Positions 1 to 8,838 of a stretch of DNA of 64,000 bases are shown piece by piece (position 1 is the stretch's first letter; each line of letters begins with the position of its first letter). The stretch spans positions 3,472,001 to 3,536,000 of the forward strand of contig NZ_CP053908.1 of NCBI RefSeq assembly GCF_013256625.1. The letters are read 5' to 3'. The notes under the pieces were generated by a model, which worked only from the letters and a program-made list of their open reading frames with translations, searched no databases and was not told the DNA's origin. The translations under genes and the position numbers were made by a program. This DNA is from Hymenobacter sp. BRD128 (GTDB lineage: Bacteria; Bacteroidota; Bacteroidia; Cytophagales; Hymenobacteraceae).

Positions 1-23
1 CTTTTGCAAAACGCGGGCCAGAA

Positions 24-1595
24 TTAGTGGGCCGCATTGAGGTCGATTTTCTCGCCCACTTTCGGGCGCTTGACCAGCAAAATGAGCGGCACACAGGCCA
101 GGAAGAAGAAGCCGAGCGCGTAGAAAATCTCGGTGTAGGTGATGAGCGACACCTGCTTCATCAGGGTGCCTTCGAGGGCAGCGTAGGCGGCTTGCTTGGC
201 TTGGTCGAGGGCTAGCCCCTTGTTGAGAAAGCTCTGGGTGAAGGCCTGCACGCGCTGGGCCGTTTCGGTATTGTAGAGCGAGATATTGGGCAGCAGGGCC
301 ACGCGGTTGTTCTGGATGCTGCGCTCGAGGTAAGTACCCACGATGGCCACGCCAAACGAGCCGCCGAGCTGGCGAATCATGCCGGTGAGGCCGGCGGCCT
401 GCCCGGCATCGCGCCCTTGCAGGCCGGCCAGGCTCATGGTGGTGATGGGCATAAAAATCAACCCTAGCCCCACGCCGCGCACGATGAGTGGCCAAAAGAA
501 GTCGTGCTCGCCGGCCGTGGGCGAAATGCGGCTGCCCATCCAGAACGTGAAGCCGAAGAAGATGGCGAAGCCCACCGGCAGCATAAATTTCTGGGGCACG
601 CCGGCCATCAGCATCCGGCCCACAATGGGCATCATCAGGCCCGAAGCCAGGGCGCCGGGCAACAGTATCCAGCCCGTTTGCTCGGCCGAGAAGCCCAGGA
701 TGCGCTGGGTGAAAATCGGAAACACAAACACCGAGGCAAACAGCCCGAAGCCCAGCACGAACGACAGAAAAGCGCCTACGGCCAGGTTGCGGCTCTTGGC
801 CAGCACCCGCAGGTCCACAATCGGGGCCTTGGCCGTGAGCTCGCGCCACACGAAGCCAATGAGCCCGACGGCCGCTAGCCCGGTAAAGAGCTTAATAATG
901 TTGTCGTCGAACCAGTCGTTGGTTTCACCCTGCTCCAGCACGTATTGCAGTGAGCCCACGCCCAGTATCAGCAGGCCGATACCGGCCCAGTCGATGTCGC
1001 GCAGCGGCCGCGGAATGGCATTTTTGATGCGCTCGGGGTCGCGGATAAACAGGATGGTGAAGATGCTAGCCAGAATGCCCACCGGCACGTTCACGTAAAA
1101 AATCCAGGGCCAGGAGTAGTTTTCTACGATGTAGCCGCCCAGGGTTGGGCCGATGGTGGGGCCGATAATCACACCCATGCCGAACAGCGCCTGCCCTAGC
1201 GGCAACTGCTTGGGCGGGAAGGTGTCAATCAGAATGGCCTGCGAAGTCGCCATCAGGGCTCCGCCACCCACGCCCTGGATAAAGCGGAAAATAACCAGCT
1301 CGGGCAGCGTGGTGCTTTGGCCGCAGGCCATGGAGGCCAGCGTAAATAAAATGACCGAGGCCAGGTAATAGTTTTTGCGCCCGAACTGCTCGGCCAGGAA
1401 GCCGGTCATCGGAATCACAATCACGTTGGCAATGGCGTAAGAGGCAATTACCCAGCTCACTTCCTGCTGCGTGGCCGAGAGGTTGCCCATCATCTGGGTC
1501 AGGGCCACGTTCACGATGCTGGTGTCAATGAGCTCCAGCAAGCAGCAGAAAACTACCGTCACGACGATAATCCACTTTCTAAATCCGGTTTCCAT
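24..1595 (-). CDS. DHA2-family MFS drug efflux permease (EmrB/QacA type)
   Basis: Inner-membrane proton-coupled exporter of 523 aa, the usual size for 14-helix DHA2 pumps. Seen: an N-terminal helix carrying LIDTSIVNVAL (the DHA motif D1 region), the loop EQFGRKNYY (MFS motif A type) and the glycine-rich GVGGGALMATSQ segment of motif C. It is the last gene of a minus-strand operon after TolC, a universal stress protein and the HlyD adaptor, so it very probably works as a TolC-dependent tripartite pump. An inverted repeat lies between it and the adaptor gene. Substrate cannot be told from sequence. Family assignment is firm; the exact gene name is not. Confidence 0.93.
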   Translation of the reverse strand: METGFRKWIIVVTVVFCCLLELIDTSIVNVALTQMMGNLSATQQEVSWVIASYAIANVIVIPMTGFLAEQFGRKNYYLASVILFTLASMACGQSTTLPELVIFRFIQGVGGGALMATSQAILIDTFPPKQLPLGQALFGMGVIIGPTIGPTLGGYIVENYSWPWIFYVNVPVGILASIFTILFIRDPERIKNAIPRPLRDIDWAGIGLLILGVGSLQYVLEQGETNDWFDDNIIKLFTGLAAVGLIGFVWRELTAKAPIVDLRVLAKSRNLAVGAFLSFVLGFGLFASVFVFPIFTQRILGFSAEQTGWILLPGALASGLMMPIVGRMLMAGVPQKFMLPVGFAIFFGFTFWMGSRISPTAGEHDFFWPLIVRGVGLGLIFMPITTMSLAGLQGRDAGQAAGLTGMIRQLGGSFGVAIVGTYLERSIQNNRVALLPNISLYNTETAQRVQAFTQSFLNKGLALDQAKQAAYAALEGTLMKQVSLITYTEIFYALGFFFLACVPLILLVKRPKVGEKIDLNAAH

Positions 1596-1631
1596 AGTAC
1601 TTATTTAGCTAGTACTGAATGTATAAAATTT

Positions 1632-1720
1632 GGCATTGCGAGCGCAGCGAAGCAATCGCATCCGAACAGCACCCGAACGATTTCGTTCTGGGGCGATTGC
1701 TTCGCTGCGCTCGCAATGCC
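1632..1720. repeat. Intergenic inverted repeat, 28-bp perfect arms
   Basis: Arms at 1632-1659 and 1693-1720 are exact reverse complements (start GGCATTGCGAGCGCAGCGAA) with a 33-base spacer. It sits between the HlyD adaptor and the MFS pump. The same arm theme recurs at 21394-21498, and as a diverged half copy at 31986-32030. Short open frames across it are products of the repeat, not genes. Confidence 0.9.
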
Positions 1721-1730
1721 AAAATGGGCC

Positions 1731-2816
1731 TTACTTCACCGCCACGATGGCATTTACGCTCATGCCGGTGCGCAGCGGGTGGGCGGGGTCTTCTTTGTTG
1801 AGCACGATTTTTACGGGCACGCGCTGGGTTACTTTCACAAAGTTGCCGGTCGAGTTGTCGGGGGGCAGCAGCGCAAAGCGGGCACCCGTAGCCGCCGACA
1901 GCGACTCGATGTGGCCATCAAATTCTTCGTTCGGGTAGGCATCCACTTCGAGTTTCACCGGCTGGCCCACTTTCATGTTTTCAAGCTGGGTTTCCTTGAA
2001 GTTAGCCACCACCCAGGTGCGGGCGCTGCTCACCAAGCCTACTAGCTGCTGGCCGGGGCTTACTACCTGGCCGGGCTGCACGTTTTTGCGGCTCACGATG
2101 CCATTGGCGGGTGCCACGATGGTAGTGTAGCTCAGCTGAAGCTGGGCGTTGTTGAGGTCATTCTGGCGCTGCTTCACTACGGCCTCGGCCACGACTACCT
2201 GCTGCTGAGCGGCCGTTACCTGGTTGCGGGCCACGCTCACCTGGTCCTGGGCCGTGCTCTGCTGGGCCGTAGTCGATTTGAGGTTGGCGGCTACGGCATC
2301 ATACTCGCTCTGCGGAATGATGTCCTGATTGCGCAGCTTGGTGCTGCGGGCCAGGTCCTGCTGCAAGCGGGTGCGGTTGGCGGCGCTCACCCCGATGCTG
2401 GTTTGGGCGGTGCGCACGTTGGCCTGGGCGGTGCCCACGGCGGCGCGGGCGGCGGTTACCTGGGCGCGGGCGGCCAGCAGGGCCGCCTGGGCGGCATCAA
2501 CGCGCTGCTGATAGTCGGCCGGGTCGATGGTCACGAGCGTGTCGCCCTTTTTCACGTGCTGGTTGTCGTCAACATACACCTTCAGTACCGGGCCGCTCAC
2601 GCGGGGCAGCACCGGGTAGATGTCGCCTTCTACCTGGGCGTCGTCGGTGCTTTCGTGGGCCTGGGCAAACTGGTAGCGCTGCCAGCCAAAGTAGCCACCT
2701 ACGAGCAGCGCCAGGGCCACGATAATCAGGACGAGCGGGTTACGCTTCTTTTCGGGTTCCAGCGGCTCGGCCACGGCGGTCGGGGAGGCGTCTTGGAGTT
2801 CGGTCTGGGTAGCCAT
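1731..2816 (-). CDS. HlyD/EmrA-family membrane fusion protein
   Basis: Periplasmic adaptor of 361 aa linking the MFS pump to the outer-membrane channel. Seen: a cytoplasmic N-terminus, one membrane anchor at about residues 27-46, the EmrA-type TDDAQVEGD stretch, a lipoyl-like half motif (VKKGDTLVTIDP), a long Ala/Gln-rich coiled-coil hairpin at about 105-220, the second lipoyl half (VAPANGIVSRKNVQPGQ) and a C-terminal beta-barrel region. It lies between the universal stress protein gene and the pump gene on the same strand, consistent with one operon. Family is certain; substrate is unknown. Confidence 0.94.
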   Translation of the reverse strand: MATQTELQDASPTAVAEPLEPEKKRNPLVLIIVALALLVGGYFGWQRYQFAQAHESTDDAQVEGDIYPVLPRVSGPVLKVYVDDNQHVKKGDTLVTIDPADYQQRVDAAQAALLAARAQVTAARAAVGTAQANVRTAQTSIGVSAANRTRLQQDLARSTKLRNQDIIPQSEYDAVAANLKSTTAQQSTAQDQVSVARNQVTAAQQQVVVAEAVVKQRQNDLNNAQLQLSYTTIVAPANGIVSRKNVQPGQVVSPGQQLVGLVSSARTWVVANFKETQLENMKVGQPVKLEVDAYPNEEFDGHIESLSAATGARFALLPPDNSTGNFVKVTQRVPVKIVLNKEDPAHPLRTGMSVNAIVAVK

Positions 2817-2890
2817 GAGACTAAAAAGAGAAGTTGATTACGAGTTAATGAAGGACTGCTTATTGCGAAGAACAACAAGCGGCTAGGGGA

Positions 2891-3280
2891 TTATTCTCTT
2901 ACGAGTAAGGTGGGGCAGGGCGCGGTGCGCACCACCATTTCGGCGGTGTTACCCATCAGAAAGCGGCTGAGGCAGGTCTTGCCATGCGCCCCGATAACGA
3001 TAAGGTCGGCGTGGTAGCGCTGGGCCTCGGCCAGGATGGTGGGGGCAGCCTCGCCGTGCGCCATGGTGGTATACACGCGGCTAGCCCCGGCGGCCTCGGC
3101 GGCGGCGCGGTGGGCAAACAGCTCCGCTTCCATCCCGGCCGGGGCGGGCACGGCGGGCTCCTGCACGTAGAGCAGGCGCAGCTCGGCCCCGGTGCCCACG
3201 GCCAGCGCGGCGGCATACGCCACCAGCGCCACCGAGGCAGCCGAGAAGTCAAGCGGACAGAGAATGGTGCTGAGAGTCAT
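2891..3280 (-). CDS. Universal stress protein (UspA family)
   Basis: Single Usp domain of about 129 aa. Seen: N-terminal beta strand TILCPLDFS with the conserved Asp, and the C-terminal nucleotide-binding signature G-x2-G-x9-G (GAHGKTCLSRFLMGNTAE) followed by the strand CPTLLVRE. I chose the internal Met just before TLSTILCPLDFS: an upstream in-frame Met at 3301 would place the first seven codons inside an AT-rich repeat and add residues the family lacks. It is embedded in an efflux operon between tolC and the adaptor gene, which suggests stress-linked expression of the pump. ATP binding is likely from the motif; no partner is visible. Confidence 0.88.
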   Translation of the reverse strand: MTLSTILCPLDFSAASVALVAYAAALAVGTGAELRLLYVQEPAVPAPAGMEAELFAHRAAAEAAGASRVYTTMAHGEAAPTILAEAQRYHADLIVIGAHGKTCLSRFLMGNTAEMVVRTAPCPTLLVRE

Positions 3281-3284
3281 TTCG

Positions 3285-3365
3285 TAATGGTTAATTATCA
3301 ATGGTTAGCGGTTAATTAAAAGCACTAGTCTTTTATTAACCATTGACCATTAACATTTATCATTA
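3285..3365. repeat. AT-rich intergenic inverted repeat
   Basis: AT-rich stretch between tolC and the universal stress gene. It has repeated TGGTTA/TAACCA words and an inverted pair GGTTAATTAAAAG (3310-3322) and CTTTTATTAACC (3330-3341). It contrasts strongly with the GC-rich surroundings. A similar AT-rich palindromic tract follows the carotenoid desaturase gene near 45.6 kb. Confidence 0.6.
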
Positions 3366-3366
3366 A

Positions 3367-4728
3367 TTACTGCCAAATCTGCTCGCCGGTGGCGCGGCGC
3401 AGCTGGTACTGGCCGAGTGTGTAGTTGTACATGGCCTGGGCGCGGGCTAGCCGGGCCTGGGCAAGTTGGGTTTCGGCGTCGAGCACGTCGAGGTTCTGCC
3501 CCACGCCATACTGGTAGCGGCCCCGGGCCCGGTTGAGGGCGTCGGTGGCCTGGGCCACCTGCTGCACCGCGTTGTCGTAGCGCGCCCGGCTAAATTCCAT
3601 GTTGTTCACGGCCTGGCGCACATCGGCCCGGATTTGCTCCTGCGTGTCCTGGGTACGGGCCTGGGTGGCGCGGTAGTTAGCGGCGGCCTCCACGCGCTGC
3701 TTCTTGTTCTTATTGCCATCGTAGATGGGCAGCGAAAGCTGCGCCACACCCACAGTATTAAAGCGTATAGTATTGATGTTTGGCAAGATGTAGCCATTTT
3801 TGCCGCCCACCTGCGCCCCTACGCCCAGGCTGGGCAGGTTGCTTTTCTCAATGAGCTTGGCCTGAAGCTCGGCGGTAGTTTCGGCATCTTTGGCTAGCTT
3901 CACCTCGGGGCGGTTTTCGGCCGCTTTAGCTAGCTCGGCGTCCAGGCTTACGGCCTGGGGGTCGTAGCTGAGGCGGCCCTTCACCGGCACGTCGGCCTGC
4001 TGGGGCTTGTGCAGCAGGCGGGCCAGCTGCACCTGCTGGTTGCGCAGCTGGTTTTGCAGGTCGAGCTTGGTATTCTGAGCCTGCGTGATACGCACGTCGG
4101 TGGTCGTCACGTCAAACTTGGTGCTTACGCCCGCATCCACGCGCTTCTGCATCTCATCGCGGTGCGCCACCAACGAGGCAATCTGCTGGTCCTGCACCCG
4201 GATACTTTCGCGCATAAACAGGATATTGTAGTACACCTGCGCCGCGCTGAAAGCCAGGTCGCGCCGGGCCACCACAATATTGTCCTGCGCCGTCTGCACC
4301 TGCGAGCGCGACAGATTGGTGGTCGCGTCACGCTTCCCAAAATCCAGCAGCTCGTACTGCGCCGTCAGGTGCGCGTCGAAGTTATTGTTGGGCGCAAACT
4401 GCAGCAGCTCCCCGTTAAAGGGCAGCTTCACCACCGGGTCGAGGCGGGTGTAGGTGACGGTACCCGTCACGAGCGGCAGAAAGCCCGCCTGCGTCTGAGT
4501 CAGGCGGCTACTGGCCGCGTTGGCTAGCTCGGTGAGGTTAGTAATACCGGGGTTGGCATCGAGCACGGCCTGCACCGTGCCGCCGAGTGTCAGCGAGTCG
4601 CTTACTAGCCCGATGGGCTGCGCCGCCGCCGGCACGCTGGGCAGGTTCTGGGCCAAGGCCGGCCGGGTAAGCAGGCCGCCCGCCAGCGTCAGCCCCGCAA
4701 AGCCGGCAAGTTGATATCTAGAAAACAT
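3367..4728 (-). CDS. TolC-family outer-membrane efflux protein
   Basis: Outer-membrane channel of 453 aa. Seen: an N-terminal signal peptide (Ala/Leu/Gly-rich, cleavage near ALAQ), then the two repeated OEP halves with long amphipathic helices rich in Gln, Ala and Arg, each with a strand-turn such as VKLPFNGELLQF or VAQLSLPIYDG. It is the first gene of the minus-strand operon that continues with a universal stress protein, HlyD adaptor and MFS pump, so a complete tripartite exporter is encoded here. The upstream neighbour, transcribed divergently, is a sigma-54-type activator, a plausible local regulator. Confidence 0.93.
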   Translation of the reverse strand: MFSRYQLAGFAGLTLAGGLLTRPALAQNLPSVPAAAQPIGLVSDSLTLGGTVQAVLDANPGITNLTELANAASSRLTQTQAGFLPLVTGTVTYTRLDPVVKLPFNGELLQFAPNNNFDAHLTAQYELLDFGKRDATTNLSRSQVQTAQDNIVVARRDLAFSAAQVYYNILFMRESIRVQDQQIASLVAHRDEMQKRVDAGVSTKFDVTTTDVRITQAQNTKLDLQNQLRNQQVQLARLLHKPQQADVPVKGRLSYDPQAVSLDAELAKAAENRPEVKLAKDAETTAELQAKLIEKSNLPSLGVGAQVGGKNGYILPNINTIRFNTVGVAQLSLPIYDGNKNKKQRVEAAANYRATQARTQDTQEQIRADVRQAVNNMEFSRARYDNAVQQVAQATDALNRARGRYQYGVGQNLDVLDAETQLAQARLARAQAMYNYTLGQYQLRRATGEQIWQ

Positions 4729-4915
4729 AAGCCAAGTGGCGTAGTAGTGTGCCCTCAGCTTACCGAATGCCGTGCCAATTGGTTATTGTTGGGTTTATCT
4801 CTACTAACCCACTTGCTATCTGTTAATTAAAAAATAATCGGTACCCTCCTCAAAGAAAATAAACTTCATGGTCTTTTCAGGGTTTCCTTACATATCAGGA
4901 ATTTCTCAAACCATT

Positions 4916-7090
4916 ATGATGCCCACCGCTAACCAGGATGAAACCCTATTGCTTCATCTGAACGAGGCCATCGCCACCATTCGCGACAAAGACCAGCTTT
5001 TTCAGATTATTGCCCGCAAGCTGCGGCTGATTTTTCCGTTCGATATGATGGGCATTAGCATTTTTGATAAAGAGCTGCTTAATAAGCGTCTGTTTTTTAA
5101 AGATTACACAACCATCAACCCACCCGAACCTGTGCCAGCCAACGTGGGAGTTTTTACGCCCATCGCTGGCTCGCCGGTCGAGCTGCTGCTGCAAGACCCG
5201 CGCATTCAGCACATTGCGTTGCGCGAATACCTACGCCAGTACACTGATTTTGAGCCTTTTCAGCGGTTACTGCGCCAAGGCATTCAGTACATGACGATGG
5301 TGCCGATGTGGCTCAGCGGCCACCTCACCGGCTACCTCATCCTATCCACCATCCGTCCCCCAGCCTACTCGGCCGCCGATGAGCAACTGCTCGAAAAAAT
5401 AACGTCGCTAGTAGCGGTAGCCGTGCGCAACTCGCTTGATTTTGAAGAAGTAGCGCGCCGTGAGCAGCAGCGCACGCTCCAGCTCAACGTAACCAATGCC
5501 TTGCTCAGCATCAAGCAGCGCGAGCCGCTGTTTCGGGCCATTGCTGAAGAGTTGGGCCAGGTAGTGCCGTTCGACTACTTCGGCATTCGGGTGCAGCGCG
5601 CGGGGCAGCGTGAGGCCTTCGAGGGTTTTGCCGAGTTTGCCCGGCCCGACGATGACCCTAGCGGCGCCCTGCTGGTGCTCGACCCCAACCGGCACAACCA
5701 CCGCCACCCGCACGAAATAGTGGATATGTACCGGCAGATGAGCGCCTTACTGCAAGCAGCGGGCCTGTATAGCGGCGAAGATTTCCGGCAGCTGGCCGTG
5801 CGCTACCCCGCCATGCGCGCTGCCTACGACGAGCACCGGGTGCGGGCCATGCTCATCGTGCCCATCTGGCAGCGGCCCGATGGCGCGGCGGTGCTGCTGC
5901 TAGCCTCGCCCGCCCCCGACGGCTTCACCCCCGACGACCTGGCCACCGTGCAGGCCCTGGTGCCCCAGATTGCCCTGGCCCTCGAAAACCTGTTCGCTTT
6001 CGAGCAGATTGAAGAGCTCAAGGCCCAGGTAGAGCAAGAGCGCACGTATTTAATTGACGAAATCAACACCGACCGGCCCGCCGATGGGCTCGTGGGCACC
6101 AGTCCGGCCCTGCAGCAGGTGCGCCAGCGCATTGCCCAGGTAGCGGGTACTGACGCCACGGTGCTCATCACCGGCGAAACCGGCACCGGCAAAGAAGTAG
6201 TAGCGCGGGCACTGCACCAGGCTTCGCCCCGGCACGGCCGGGCGCTGGTTAAAATCAACTGCGCCGCCCTGCCCGCCCAGCTTATTGAGAGCGAATTGTT
6301 TGGCCACGAAAAAGGCGCCTACACCGGCGCCGTGGAGCGGCGCATCGGCAAGTTTGAGCTGGCCAATGGCGGCACTATTTTTTTGGATGAGGTGGGCGAG
6401 CTGCCCCTCGACCTGCAAGCCAAGCTGCTGCGCGTGCTGCAAGAAAAAGAATTTGAGCGCCTGGGTGGCAACCGCGTGCTCACGACCGATGCCCGCGTGC
6501 TGGCCGCCACCAACCGCGTGCTCGAAGACGAGGTGCGCGCCGGGCGCTTCCGGGCCGACCTGTACTACCGGCTCAATGTATTTCCGATTCAGCTGGTGCC
6601 GCTGCGCGAGCGGCCGCAGGATATTGCTCCGCTGGTGCAACACTACCTGGCTAGCCTCAGCAAGCGGCTGGCCCGGCCGCCGCGCGCCATTCGGCCCGCC
6701 GACATGGCCGCGCTGCTAGCCTACGCCTGGCCCGGTAACATTCGCGAGCTGGAGCATGTGCTGGAGCAGGCCATCATTGTCAGCCAGGGCCAGTGGCTGG
6801 AGTTTGGCGGCTTTGCGGCCGGGCCGGTGGCACAGGCACTGCCGCCCGGCCCCGGCTTGGCCATTGAGCTGCTGGCTAGCCCCGCCGCGGAGGTGCATTA
6901 TGAGGCTGGCGAGGCGCCCATCAAAACCCTGCGCGAGCAGGAGCGCGACCATATTTTGGCGGCGCTGCGCCGCACGGGGGGGCGCGTGAGCGGCACGCAA
7001 GGCGCCGCTAGCTTACTGGATATCAACCCCAAGACTCTGGAGGCCCGCATGAAAAAGCTGGGTATCCGGCGCACGGTGGTGGCGGGCTAG
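4916..7090 (+). CDS. GAF-domain sigma-54-dependent transcriptional activator (NtrC class)
   Basis: Regulator of about 724 aa. Two GAF-like sensory regions occupy about the first 370 residues. A short coiled linker follows, then an AAA+ domain with Walker A GETGTGKE, the sigma-54 contact loop ESELFGHEKGAYTGA, and Walker B GGTIFLDEVGEL. The C-terminal Fis-type helix-turn-helix ends GAASLLDINPKTLEARMKKL. The GAYTGA loop marks it as a true sigma-54 activator rather than a degenerate relative. I start at 4916 because the GAF fold begins soon after; an in-frame ATG at 4868 adds 16 residues and cannot be excluded. It is divergent from the efflux operon, its most likely target. The sensed ligand is unknown. 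Confidence 0.93.
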   Translation: MMPTANQDETLLLHLNEAIATIRDKDQLFQIIARKLRLIFPFDMMGISIFDKELLNKRLFFKDYTTINPPEPVPANVGVFTPIAGSPVELLLQDPRIQHIALREYLRQYTDFEPFQRLLRQGIQYMTMVPMWLSGHLTGYLILSTIRPPAYSAADEQLLEKITSLVAVAVRNSLDFEEVARREQQRTLQLNVTNALLSIKQREPLFRAIAEELGQVVPFDYFGIRVQRAGQREAFEGFAEFARPDDDPSGALLVLDPNRHNHRHPHEIVDMYRQMSALLQAAGLYSGEDFRQLAVRYPAMRAAYDEHRVRAMLIVPIWQRPDGAAVLLLASPAPDGFTPDDLATVQALVPQIALALENLFAFEQIEELKAQVEQERTYLIDEINTDRPADGLVGTSPALQQVRQRIAQVAGTDATVLITGETGTGKEVVARALHQASPRHGRALVKINCAALPAQLIESELFGHEKGAYTGAVERRIGKFELANGGTIFLDEVGELPLDLQAKLLRVLQEKEFERLGGNRVLTTDARVLAATNRVLEDEVRAGRFRADLYYRLNVFPIQLVPLRERPQDIAPLVQHYLASLSKRLARPPRAIRPADMAALLAYAWPGNIRELEHVLEQAIIVSQGQWLEFGGFAAGPVAQALPPGPGLAIELLASPAAEVHYEAGEAPIKTLREQERDHILAALRRTGGRVSGTQGAASLLDINPKTLEARMKKLGIRRTVVAG

Positions 7091-7161
7091 CGCTGTTCAA
7101 ATTCAGCTTCAGCAACTGGTGCAATGGCTGGCTGCCGCAACTTTTTTAGCGTCTTTCGCCT

Positions 7162-7169
7162 TATTTTTG
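7162..7169 (+). promoter_or_regulatory. Candidate Bacteroidota -7 element for radA
   Basis: TATTTTTG fits the TAnnTTTG element of the Bacteroidota housekeeping sigma factor. It lies 18 bases before the ATG at 7188. No clear -33 TTTG was found. It supports the downstream start of radA. Confidence 0.4.
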
Positions 7170-7187
7170 CGAATTATTTTAGCAAAA

Positions 7188-8588
7188 ATGGCGAAGGCAA
7201 GAACGGTTTTTTTCTGCCAGAACTGCGGGGCGCAGTCGGCAAAATGGATAGGGCGCTGCCCCTCGTGCGGCGAGTGGAACACCTATGTGGAGGAGGTGGT
7301 GCAGAAAGAAACCGCCGCCACGACCACCGGCCAGTGGAAACCCGCCAGCACGGTGCCGGGCGGCAACCTTCAAAAAGCCGCCAAGTCGCGCCCGCTGGCC
7401 GACATTCAGCACGAAGAAGAGCCGCGCATCATTACCCCCGACGGCGAGCTCAACCGCGTGCTCGGCGGCGGCCTGGTGCCGGGCTCGCTAGTGCTCATCG
7501 GTGGCGAGCCCGGCATCGGCAAAAGCACGCTGATGCTGCAAATCGCGCTAGCCCTTAAAAAGCTGAAAGTGCTGTACGTGAGCGGTGAGGAAAGCGAAGC
7601 CCAGATAAAAATGCGCGCCGAGCGGCTGGCCGACGGCCAGCACCCCGGCTGCTACATCCTCACCGAAACCAACACCCAGAATATCTTCCGGCAGATAGAC
7701 CAGGTGCAGCCCAACATCGTGGTCATCGACTCTATCCAGACCATGCACTCGACGCTGGTGGAGAGCGGCGCCGGCTCGGTGAGCCAGGTGCGCGAGTGCA
7801 CCGCCGAGCTGCTCAAATATGCCAAGGAAACCAGCGTGCCCGTGCTGCTCATCGGCCACATTACCAAAGATGGCAGCATCGCGGGGCCTAAAATATTGGA
7901 GCACATGGTGGATACGGTGCTGCAATTTGAGGGCGACCGCCACCTGAGCTACCGCATTCTGCGCACCATCAAAAACCGCTTTGGCAGCACCTCCGAGTTG
8001 GGTATTTACGAGATGCAGGGCACGGGCCTGCGCCAGGTGAGTAATCCTTCCGAAATCCTACTTTCGCAGCGCGCCGAAAGCCTGAGCGGCATGGCCATCG
8101 GGGCCACCCTGGAAGGCAACCGCCCGCTGCTGGTGGAGGTGCAGGCCCTCGTGACGCCCGCTACCTACGGCACCCCGCAGCGCAGCAGCACCGGCTTCGA
8201 CGCCAAGCGCCTGCAAATGCTGCTGGCCGTGCTCGAAAAGCGCGCCGGCCTGCGGCTAGGCCAGCACGACGTGTTTCTCAATATCGCGGGTGGCCTGCGC
8301 CTCGACGACCCGGCGCTCGACGCGGCCGTGTGCGCGGCCGTAGTCAGCAGCCTCAACGATTTACCCATTCCCGGCGATGTGTGCCTGGCGGCCGAGGTGG
8401 GCCTCAGCGGCGAGATGCGCGCCGTGCCCCGCCTCGACCAGCGCCTGGCCGAGGCCGAGAAGCTGGGCTTCCGGGAAATGTACGTGTCGCAATTCAATGG
8501 TCGCAACCTGGCCGAGCAGGACCGCGCCGGGCTGCGCATTCAGGCTGTGAGCCGGCTCGATGAGGTGTTGAATGGGCTCTTTGGCTAG
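7188..8588 (+). CDS. radA: DNA repair protein RadA
   Basis: RecA-like branch-migration ATPase of about 466 aa that helps process recombination intermediates. Seen: N-terminal C4 zinc finger (CQNCG and CPSCGEW), Walker A GGEPGIGKSTL, Walker B LYVSGEES-type core, the RadA-specific KNRFGS motif, and a C-terminal Lon-protease-like domain beginning around QALVTPATYG. I use ATG 7188 because the protein family starts at MAKARTVFFCQNCG; the 23 upstream in-frame codons encode a spurious hydrophobic stretch that overlaps the promoter element. It is followed by a 17-bp stem-loop. Confidence 0.97.
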   Translation: MAKARTVFFCQNCGAQSAKWIGRCPSCGEWNTYVEEVVQKETAATTTGQWKPASTVPGGNLQKAAKSRPLADIQHEEEPRIITPDGELNRVLGGGLVPGSLVLIGGEPGIGKSTLMLQIALALKKLKVLYVSGEESEAQIKMRAERLADGQHPGCYILTETNTQNIFRQIDQVQPNIVVIDSIQTMHSTLVESGAGSVSQVRECTAELLKYAKETSVPVLLIGHITKDGSIAGPKILEHMVDTVLQFEGDRHLSYRILRTIKNRFGSTSELGIYEMQGTGLRQVSNPSEILLSQRAESLSGMAIGATLEGNRPLLVEVQALVTPATYGTPQRSSTGFDAKRLQMLLAVLEKRAGLRLGQHDVFLNIAGGLRLDDPALDAAVCAAVVSSLNDLPIPGDVCLAAEVGLSGEMRAVPRLDQRLAEAEKLGFREMYVSQFNGRNLAEQDRAGLRIQAVSRLDEVLNGLFG

Positions 8589-8664
8589 CCCAGACCGGCA
8601 GCAGAACGACCAGCCGGTAGGGCCAGAATTTTGCTGCATCTTTTGGCTGAATCAAATAGCTAAT

Positions 8665-8707
8665 AGCACAATTTGAGGGCATTTTTTTTTTGCCCTCAAG
8701 TTGTGCT
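8665..8707. other. Stem-loop downstream of radA with a T9 loop
   Basis: Arms 8665-8681 and 8691-8707 pair over 17 bp with one G-U pair, enclosing nine T residues. There is no T tract after the stem, so it is not a standard intrinsic terminator, but its place after radA suggests a role in 3' end formation or stability. The rest of the 250-base gap to the next gene shows nothing recognisable. Confidence 0.7.
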
Positions 8708-8838
8708 AAGTGAGTGCGTAACGTGCCTTATCTTCGGTGCCATAATTGACTTTTACCGAGAAGACAGCTAGGCACACGTATTATGCCTTTTTGTTTATTT
8801 AGCTTATCGAGACCCTCCGGCCTCCGTCCTGCTACTAT

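Noticed and set aside
1619..1938. Short plus-strand open frames beginning in the 1632-1720 repeat
   Set aside because: They read through an inverted repeat and then antisense to the HlyD gene; their LRAQRSN-like start is a known product of such repeats.
4763..4777. Possible sigma-54 promoter for tolC on the minus strand
   Set aside because: TGGCACG matches the -24 element, but the -12 position reads TCGG instead of TTGC, lacking the GC pair. Too weak to annotate.
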